This document shows, one piece after another, positions 56,337 through 64,000 of a stretch of DNA of 64,000 nt. Numbering within the stretch: the stretch's first letter is position 1; every line of letters starts with the position of its first letter. The DNA is from Tropicimonas isoalkanivorans (GTDB lineage: Bacteria > Pseudomonadota > Alphaproteobacteria > Rhodobacterales > Rhodobacteraceae), in contig NZ_FOLG01000001.1 of NCBI RefSeq assembly GCF_900112335.1, positions 558,001-622,000 on the forward strand, written 5' to 3'. The notes under the pieces are model-generated. The model had not been told where the DNA came from. It worked only from the letters and a program-made list of their open reading frames with translations, and did not search any database. The position numbers and the translations under genes are program-made.

Positions 56337-57368
56337 TCAATCGCTCAGCCGTACGACCCGTTTGCCGAAGGCCTCGCCTCGCAGCAGCCCTACGAACGCC
56401 GATGGCGCTTGTTCCAGCCCCGAGATGACGTCTTCGCGATATCGGACCCGTCCGTCCTTCACCCAGGCCGACATCTCGCGAGCGAACTCGGGGTACAGGT
56501 GGCCGAAGTCGTCGAACACGATGAAGCCGCGGAACGTCATCCGCTTGCGCAGAATCGCACCCAGCAGCAGGTTCAACCGGTCCGGTCCTTCCGGAAGGGA
56601 GGTTGCGTTGTATTGCGAGATCAGGCCGCACACCGGCACCCGGGCGCGTGTATTCAGCAGCGGCAGAACCGCGTCGAAGACCGCGCCGCCGACGTTCTCG
56701 AAGTATATGTCGATGCCATCCGGCACCGCGTCCTTCAGCGCTTCGGGGAATCCGGCCGCCTTGTAGTCGATGCACGCGTCGAAACCGAGCGTGTCGACCA
56801 CGTGCGCACATTTCTCCGGCCCGCCGGCGATTCCCACGACGCGGCAGCCGAGGATCTTACCGATCTGCCCCACGGTCGCCCCGACCGGCCCGCTGGCGGC
56901 GGCCACCACCAGCGTCTCGCCCGCCTTCGGCGCGCCGATCTGCGTCAAGCCCGCCCAGGCCGTCAGCCCCGGCATCCCCAGAACGCCCAGCGCCCAGGAG
57001 GGGTTCTCAGGGTTCTTCCCGAGGTTGATCACGCCTTTGCCGTCCGACAGCGCATAGTCCTGCCAGCCGCCGAACGCGACGACCCAGTCGCCCGCCTCGA
57101 ACCCCTTGACGTCGGAGCGGACGACTTCCGCCACCGTGCCGCCGACCATGACCTCCCCCAGTTCCACCGGTGGGGCATAGGACGGCGCGTCGCTCATCCG
57201 GCCCCGCATGTACGGATCGAGCGACAGGTATTCATTGCGAAGCAGCATCTGGCCCGCGCCGGGGGTCGGCACGTCGCCGGTTTCCAGCCGCAGCGTATTG
57301 TCGTCCGGCTCGCCCTTCGGGCGTTCCGCCAGCACGAACCGCCGGTTGCGCGTCTCGGATTGTGGCAT
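56337..57368 (-). CDS. NADP-dependent oxidoreductase, MDR superfamily (CurA/PTGR-like)
   Basis: 343 residues of the zinc-free medium-chain group that reduces double bonds of alpha,beta-unsaturated carbonyls. Family blocks are [15 protein letters not shown] at 47-61, [33 protein letters not shown] for NADPH binding, and [19 protein letters not shown]. No zinc ligands are seen. The start at 57368 gives the usual N-terminus [12 protein letters not shown]. Confidence 0.9.
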   Translation of the reverse strand: MPQSETRNRRFVLAERPKGEPDDNTLRLETGDVPTPGAGQMLLRNEYLSLDPYMRGRMSDAPSYAPPVELGEVMVGGTVAEVVRSDVKGFEAGDWVVAFGGWQDYALSDGKGVINLGKNPENPSWALGVLGMPGLTAWAGLTQIGAPKAGETLVVAAASGPVGATVGQIGKILGCRVVGIAGGPEKCAHVVDTLGFDACIDYKAAGFPEALKDAVPDGIDIYFENVGGAVFDAVLPLLNTRARVPVCGLISQYNATSLPEGPDRLNLLLGAILRKRMTFRGFIVFDDFGHLYPEFAREMSAWVKDGRVRYREDVISGLEQAPSAFVGLLRGEAFGKRVVRLSD

Positions 57369-57689
57369 CGAATTCTCCTGTTCCGCCTTGGCACGCAGCC
57401 GCCTCCGGCTGCTTGCGATGGGTGCCATGTAAGAGCGGCAACGCCGGAAACAACGCCGCATTGCTCCACGGCGCCCGCCCGAGATCGGACCCAGCCTGAG
57501 AGACGCTGCACACGGCAAAGGTTAACGGCTGATGAACACGCCTCCGTAACCCCTTGGAATGTCGTACCGCACCTCCCGTCCCACCCGTGGGACGGCGACC
57601 CCGCCCGAACCGGCCCTCCGCTGGGAGTCGCCTCCCCTTCCCCTTTCCGCCCGCGCGGACTAAAAACGCCCCGAAGCAAAGGGACAGCC
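57369..57689. other. Divergent control region with a purL leader hairpin
   Basis: 321 bases with no protein gene. CCGTCCCA-CCCG-TGGGACGG (57576-57595) is an 8-bp perfect hairpin about 95 bases before the purL start, with no T run after it. It is a candidate leader structure or operator. No purine riboswitch core was recognised. Confidence 0.45.
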
Positions 57690-59849
<2,160 letters not shown>

Positions 59850-59874
59850 GGCCTGCTCCGGCGGAGAGGTCCGG

Positions 59875-59900
59875 GCGCGATTTTTTGGCTAAAAATGCGC
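59875..59900. repeat. AT-cored palindrome, copy B
   Basis: GCGCGATTTTTTGGCTAAAAAT followed by GCGC is an imperfect inverted repeat just after purL. It resembles the element at 43632-43655 in plan (GCG, T6, short GC core, A5T, GCG). It might stop transcription or be a small mobile or binding element. Confidence 0.4.
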
Positions 59901-60038
59901 GTGCGCCTTCGCCACAGCACCTTCGGCTCGGCCGTCTGCCGCCTCAGGATGGAGCCGACCGGCAGGTCGGCCTCCTCTTGCGGACCCGGCGCGCCGGCCC
60001 TAACTTTCGGACGACACCAGTAAACAGGATTCCCGCCC

Positions 60039-60281
60039 ATGGCCATTCAGGCCCAGCAGATCGAGACCCTTCTTCGCGACGCATTTCCCGATGCCACGAT
60101 CATCGTGACCGATCTGGCAGGCGACGGCGCCCATTTCGCAGCCGAGGTGGTTGACGAGAGCTTCCGCGGCAAGAACCGTGTTCAGCAGCAACGAGCCGTC
60201 TACGCCGCGCTGAAAGGCATGATGGACGGAAGCGAGGCCGATCTGCACGCACTGGCGCTGACCACTAAGGCGCCGGACTGA
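60039..60281 (+). CDS. bolA: BolA family protein
   Basis: 80 residues with the small BolA fold: MAIQAQQIETLLRDAFPDAT, HFAAEVVDESFRGKNRVQQQ and EADLHALALTTKAP with the conserved His. BolA proteins pair with monothiol glutaredoxins around a 2Fe-2S cluster, and such a gene lies directly downstream. Confidence 0.93.
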   Translation: MAIQAQQIETLLRDAFPDATIIVTDLAGDGAHFAAEVVDESFRGKNRVQQQRAVYAALKGMMDGSEADLHALALTTKAPD

Positions 60282-60374
60282 ACGACACTCCACCGCTATC
60301 ACCGAGCCGGCAATACCCCTCTGATCGTGCCGCACGCACCGCGCTCCCGGCACTTAGACCAAAAGGATCAATTC

Positions 60375-60734
60375 ATGACCGCCGAAGACCGGATCAAACA
60401 GACCGTGACCGCCAACGATGTCGTTCTGTTCATGAAAGGCACCAAGATGGCCCCGCAGTGCGGGTTCTCCCAGCGGGTTGCCGGTGTGCTGAACTACATG
60501 GGCGTAGACTACGCCGACGTGAACGTGCTCGCCGACGAGGACATCCGCCAGGGCGTCAAGGACTACTCCGATTGGCCGACCATCCCGCAGCTCTATGTGA
60601 AGGGCGAATTCGTCGGGGGATGCGATATTGTCACTGAAATGACGCTGTCGGGCGAACTCGATCAACTGTTCGAGCAAAATGGCGTGACCTACAACAAGGA
60701 CGCCGCCGACAAGATCCGCGAAGCCAACGCCTGA
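60375..60734 (+). CDS. grxD: Monothiol glutaredoxin, Grx4 family
   Basis: 119 residues with the CGFS motif (Cys29) in [16 protein letters not shown], plus [20 protein letters not shown] for glutathione binding. It carries or delivers 2Fe-2S clusters with BolA. The frame is open from 60327; the ATG at 60375 follows AAAAGGA. A strong terminator comes 46 bases after the stop. Confidence 0.95.
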   Translation: MTAEDRIKQTVTANDVVLFMKGTKMAPQCGFSQRVAGVLNYMGVDYADVNVLADEDIRQGVKDYSDWPTIPQLYVKGEFVGGCDIVTEMTLSGELDQLFEQNGVTYNKDAADKIREANA

Positions 60735-60780
60735 TCGGGCACGGCAAACGGGTCTCCCGCTCCAGCGAAAGCCGACGAGC

Positions 60781-60816
60781 CCCATGGAGAGGTGCGCCCT
60801 TTCCGTGGGATTTTTG
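60781..60816 (+). terminator. Rho-independent terminator after grxD
   Basis: CCCATGGAGAGG-TGCGC-CCTTTCCGTGGG gives a 12-bp stem with two G-T pairs, followed by ATTTTTG. Confidence 0.88.
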
Positions 60817-60898
60817 CGTCTTGTGTCCTCATCCCATCGAAAATGGCGGCCCACCGCAGGTGCCTGGCCCAACGCTTTGGGACGCATCTGCGATGCGG

Positions 60899-60921
60899 CG
60901 CAAAGGGGCGGGAGCCGCCCC
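60899..60921 (-). terminator. Possible terminator after zapA
   Basis: On the minus strand GGGGCGG-CTC-CCGCCCC is followed by TTTGCG, 10 bases past the zapA stop. The stem is strong but the T run is short. Confidence 0.55.
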
Positions 60922-60930
60922 GGCAGAATG

Positions 60931-61326
60931 TCACCCCGCGGTCTTTTCTTCCGCCAGCGCCGCCAATGCCTCCGCCCGCGCGGCAATTTCGGCGAGGCTG
61001 TCCGTCAGGGCGGTGGGAACGACCGGGACCTCCACCCGCTCCGGTTCCGGGGCGGGCCGGCCCTGCAGGTCGTCGATCTGGCGTTGCTGCTGGGCCACCC
61101 GTTGCTCTGCCGCCGCCGCACGCTCCTCGTAGGCCGCCGTCCGGTCGGCGAGCATCAGGCCAGCCATGAGCAGCATCCGGGTTTCCGGCATCCGCCCGAT
61201 CTGGCTCACCAGTCCCCGCGCCTCGCGGTCCAGCATCGCCGCCGCCGACTGAAGGTACTGTTCCTCGCCATCCTGGCAGGCGACGGTGAAATCCCTGCCG
61301 CCAATCGAGATCTGCACTTCAGGCAT
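60931..61326 (-). CDS. zapA: Cell division protein ZapA
   Basis: Z-ring-associated protein of 131 residues that crosslinks FtsZ filaments. The start is MPEVQISIGGRDFTVACQDG, then the globular part (EEQYLQSAAAMLDREARGLV), then a long coiled coil (YEERAAAAEQRVAQQQRQID) and an Ala/Glu-rich tail. It overlaps the preceding coiled-coil gene by 8 bases. Confidence 0.92.
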   Translation of the reverse strand: MPEVQISIGGRDFTVACQDGEEQYLQSAAAMLDREARGLVSQIGRMPETRMLLMAGLMLADRTAAYEERAAAAEQRVAQQQRQIDDLQGRPAPEPERVEVPVVPTALTDSLAEIAARAEALAALAEEKTAG

Positions 61327-61723
61327 TGGTCTGCTCCTCCACCAGCGGCCCGAGCGCCGCGATGAGCCCGTCGAGTTCTTCGCGGTCCGCCGCCTGCTTG
61401 CCGAGCAGAACCTGCAGTTCCGTCTCGAGTTCCGCGATCCGCTCCTGTTGGCGCTCGTTCGTTTCCGTCAGCGCGTCGATGCGCTCGCGAAGCTGATCTC
61501 CCGCAGCAGCGTCGGTCTCCAACGCCTGGTTCAGCCTGTCGATCTCCGCCTCGGCGCTTTCGGCGCGAGCCATCGCGGCGCGCGCTTCGGCCTCGGCGGC
61601 CCCGCGGGCCTCGTCGATGCCTTCCGCCGAAGCACCGCCCGCAGGCTGGAACCCCTCGACGGCACGTCCGATCCGCGCCATCGCGGCAGAGATCCGCCCC
61701 TCGAGGTCGGCAATGTCGTTCAT
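61319..61723 (-). CDS. Coiled-coil protein coupled to zapA
   Basis: 134 residues, nearly all heptad-rich helix (SAEAEIDRLNQALETDAAAG, TETNERQQERIAELETELQV), with no membrane segment. I do not recognise a named family. Its end overlaps zapA, so a role in the Z ring is a reasonable guess, in the way ZapB partners ZapA in enterobacteria, but this is inference. An in-frame start at 61861 exists; the ATG at 61723 starts MNDIADLEGRISAAMARIG. Confidence 0.75.
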   Translation of the reverse strand: MNDIADLEGRISAAMARIGRAVEGFQPAGGASAEGIDEARGAAEAEARAAMARAESAEAEIDRLNQALETDAAAGDQLRERIDALTETNERQQERIAELETELQVLLGKQAADREELDGLIAALGPLVEEQTNA

Positions 61724-61942
61724 GCTCCACTCCCCCGTTACACGGCTATTGTTGCAGCAGCGGGTCCGGCAGCCGCAGCGAATCGGCCCGCGCAGGATCA
61801 AAGCAAATATTAAACAACAATAATCGGGAATGCGCCCCCGAATGCTCAGGTACTTAGCCACCGCTCTTGAAGTACACTAAGCCACGTTGACGCGCCGCCG
61901 TTCGCTGCTACACCGCCCCTGCGCTCTGCCGCGCCGATCCCG

Positions 61943-63988
61943 ATGCCCACGATCAACCGAAAGGAACTCACCTTGGAGATCAATGCCCTGAGAGAGGCCC
62001 ACCCCGATCACTGGCAAAAGGCCTGCGCAATCCGCGTATTGACCCTCGATGCAGTTGCCGCGGCCAATTCTGGCCATTCCGGCATGCCGATGGGTATGGC
62101 CGACGTCGCCACCGTGCTTTTCGGCAAACACCTGAAGTTCGACGCCGCAAATCCCGATTGGCCCGACCGCGACCGCTTCGTGCTGTCGGCCGGCCACGGG
62201 TCCATGCTGCTGTACTCGTTGCTCTATCTCACCGACTCGCCCGACATGACGCTGGAGCAGGTGAAGAACTTCCGCCAACTTGGCTCGATCACCGCCGGCC
62301 ACCCGGAGTACGGCCATGCCAAGGGAATCGAGACCACCACCGGGCCGCTCGGACAAGGCATTGCCAACTCGGTGGGTTTCGCCATCGCGGAGGAGCACCT
62401 GCGCGCGACCTGGGGCGATGACCTCGTCAATCACTACACCTATGTCATCGCCGGCGACGGCTGCCTGATGGAGGGTGTCAGCCAGGAGGCCATCGCGCTC
62501 GCCGGCCAGCAGCAACTCTCCAAGCTCATCGTCTTCTGGGACGACAACGGGATCACCATCGACGGCCCCGTCGGCATCGCCGACCGCACCGATCAGCAGG
62601 GGCGGTTCGCTGCCTGCGGCTGGCATGTGCAAAGCATCGACGGCCACGACCCGGATGCCATCGACCGCGCCATCGAACAGGCAAAGGCGGACGGCCGGCC
62701 CAGCATGATCGCCTGCAAGACGCACATCGGCCTCGGCTCCCCGGCGCAGGATACGTCCAAGGCGCACGGCGCGCTGACTGACGCGCAACTCATCGCGGAC
62801 ACCCGCGCCGTCTATGGCTGGGAGCATGGACCGTTCGAGATTCCCGGCGAGATCAAGGCCGCTTGGGAAGAGATCGGCGCGCGCGGCGCCGCGGCCCGTG
62901 CGGACTGGGAAAGCCGCCTGGCCGCACAGGAAGGCGACCGCCGGTCCGACTTCGAGCGGGCGCAGTCGGGCAAGCTGCCCGGAACGCTTGCCGGCGCGCT
63001 GGCCGACTACCGCGCCAAGCTGATCGCTGACAAGCCGAAGGTCGCCACGCGGAAAGCCTCCGAAATGGCGTTGGAAATCATCAACCCGATCGTCACCGAA
63101 ACCATCGGCGGCTCCGCGGACCTGACGGGCTCGAACAATACCCGGACGTCGGAAATGAGCGACTTCACCGCCAATAACCGGGCCGGCCGCTACATCCGCT
63201 ATGGCGTGCGGGAGCACGGCATGGCGGCGGCGATGAACGGGCTGGCGCTGCACGGCGGGGTCCGCCCCTATGGCGGCACGTTCCTGTGCTTCACCGACTA
63301 CGCCCGCCCCTCCATGCGTCTGTCCGCCCTGATGGGCGTGCCCGTGGTCTACGTCATGACCCACGACAGCATCGGGCTCGGCGAGGACGGCCCCACCCAC
63401 CAGCCGGTGGAACACGTGGCCATGCTGCGCGCGACGCCGAACATGCTGGTCTTCCGTCCCGCCGACGTGGTGGAAACGGCAGAAGCGTGGGAAATCGCCC
63501 TCGAGCAAACCGGAACGCCCTCGGTCCTCGCGCTATCACGGCAGAACCTGCCCACGGTGCGCACGGACAATGGCCGGGAAAACCTGACCGCCAAGGGAGC
63601 CTACATCCTGGCCGAGGCGGAGGCGAAGCGGCAGGCCATTCTGCTCGCCACCGGGTCTGAAGTGTCTCTCGCGCTCGAAGCCCGCGACATGCTGGAGGCG
63701 GCCGGGATCGGCACTCGCGTGGTTTCCGTGCCCTGCATGGAGCTTTTCGAGGCGCAACCGGAGGCCTACCGCAAGAAGGTGCTGCCCAACTCCGGCGTTC
63801 GGGTGGCTATCGAGGCCGGCGTGCGGCAGGGCTGGGACCGCTGGCTGCTTGGCGAGCGCGCCCGCGCCAACAAGGCCGACTTCGTGGGCATGACGGGCTT
63901 CGGCGCATCGGCTCCGGCGGAAGAACTCTACGAGCATTTCGGCATTACCGCCGAAGCGACGGTGGCCAAGGTCAAGGCGCTGCTCTGA
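61943..63988 (+). CDS. tkt: Transketolase
   Basis: Thiamine diphosphate enzyme of 681 residues moving two-carbon units in the pentose phosphate pathway. Landmarks are [40 protein letters not shown], the ThDP motif [20 protein letters not shown] ending in DDNGITIDG, and [20 protein letters not shown] in the pyrimidine domain. The gene is complete and ends 12 bases before the window edge. Divergent from the coiled-coil/zapA pair across 219 bases. Confidence 0.97.
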   Translation: MPTINRKELTLEINALREAHPDHWQKACAIRVLTLDAVAAANSGHSGMPMGMADVATVLFGKHLKFDAANPDWPDRDRFVLSAGHGSMLLYSLLYLTDSPDMTLEQVKNFRQLGSITAGHPEYGHAKGIETTTGPLGQGIANSVGFAIAEEHLRATWGDDLVNHYTYVIAGDGCLMEGVSQEAIALAGQQQLSKLIVFWDDNGITIDGPVGIADRTDQQGRFAACGWHVQSIDGHDPDAIDRAIEQAKADGRPSMIACKTHIGLGSPAQDTSKAHGALTDAQLIADTRAVYGWEHGPFEIPGEIKAAWEEIGARGAAARADWESRLAAQEGDRRSDFERAQSGKLPGTLAGALADYRAKLIADKPKVATRKASEMALEIINPIVTETIGGSADLTGSNNTRTSEMSDFTANNRAGRYIRYGVREHGMAAAMNGLALHGGVRPYGGTFLCFTDYARPSMRLSALMGVPVVYVMTHDSIGLGEDGPTHQPVEHVAMLRATPNMLVFRPADVVETAEAWEIALEQTGTPSVLALSRQNLPTVRTDNGRENLTAKGAYILAEAEAKRQAILLATGSEVSLALEARDMLEAAGIGTRVVSVPCMELFEAQPEAYRKKVLPNSGVRVAIEAGVRQGWDRWLLGERARANKADFVGMTGFGASAPAEELYEHFGITAEATVAKVKALL

Positions 63989-64000
63989 TACCGACGCGTT

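Noticed and set aside
56223-57689. 1208-codon frame suggesting a long N-terminal extension of PurL
   Set aside because: The extension is antisense to the MDR oxidoreductase and part of the DJ-1/PfpI gene. PurL has its normal start and length from 57690.
60735-60930. 6S RNA gene on the minus strand downstream of zapA, its usual place in proteobacteria
   Set aside because: The 196-base gap is explained by the grxD terminator and a zapA terminator. I could not build the long closing stem and central bubble by eye. Infernal with RF00013 would settle it.

Overview
The window is a gene-dense, GC-rich piece of what looks like the main chromosome of an alphaproteobacterium, most probably Rhodobacterales (Rhodobacteraceae/roseobacter type). 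The assignment rests on gene content and order: trpGD-trpC-moaC-moeA-lexA-comEC-gltX-gltA, a B12-dependent ribonucleotide reductase (nrdJ), a double cold-shock-domain gene overlapping a DUF192 gene, ccmE/ccmF/ccmH near argC, an alphaproteobacterial LexA box (GAAC-N7-GAAC), and a holin of the gene-transfer-agent type. No genus can be named from sequence alone. I see no rRNA operon, CRISPR array, insertion sequence or integrated prophage.

Layout. 0-10 kb: selO, GNAT, a DUF2927 lipoprotein, a CoxE-like VWA gene broken by a one-base frameshift, an M48 protease, an AI-2E/PerM-type permease, a DegT-family aminotransferase and exonuclease III. 10-20 kb: a secreted protein of unknown function, nrdJ with tandem NrdR-like boxes and a long leader, tRNA-Pro(UGG), a mannose-1-phosphate guanylyltransferase, the DUF192/cold-shock pair, pdxH and fabI. 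20-31 kb: gpt, a PpiD-type foldase, trpE, then a block of unrelated genes (VTT membrane protein, GNAT, EEP nuclease, cardiolipin-synthase-like PLD, TfoX-N, and an 882-residue divergent polysaccharide deacetylase with a large disordered repeat region). 31-42 kb: trpG-trpD-ung-trpC-moaC-moeA with start/stop overlaps, then lexA with its SOS box, comEC, gltX and gltA with a strong terminator. 42-53 kb: mostly minus strand, including a lytic transglycosylase, a PaaG-like crotonase, ccmH-ccmF, a cassette of endolysin, 3-TM holin and small membrane proteins resembling the detached lysis genes of gene transfer agents, a histidine phosphatase, ccmE, argC, murI and a PlsC-type acyltransferase. 53-64 kb: a LysR regulator, a candidate small RNA, mltB, a DJ-1/PfpI protein, an MDR oxidoreductase, purL-bolA-grxD, zapA with a coiled-coil partner, and transketolase.

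How it fits together. Most genes are core metabolism: tryptophan, molybdenum cofactor, purine, arginine, the TCA cycle entry, cytochrome c maturation and murein synthesis or turnover. Several units are translationally coupled through ATGA or TGATG junctions. The points that most deserve a second look are: the GTA-like lysis cassette lying between ccmF and ccmE; the frameshift in a five-G run in the VWA gene; a 16-bp perfect palindrome fitting the RepABC-type parS pattern just upstream of the acyltransferase; a candidate Rho-independent small RNA with a CCUCCC stretch after the LysR gene; the tandem NrdR-like boxes more than 200 bases upstream of nrdJ; and ung inserted in the trp operon.
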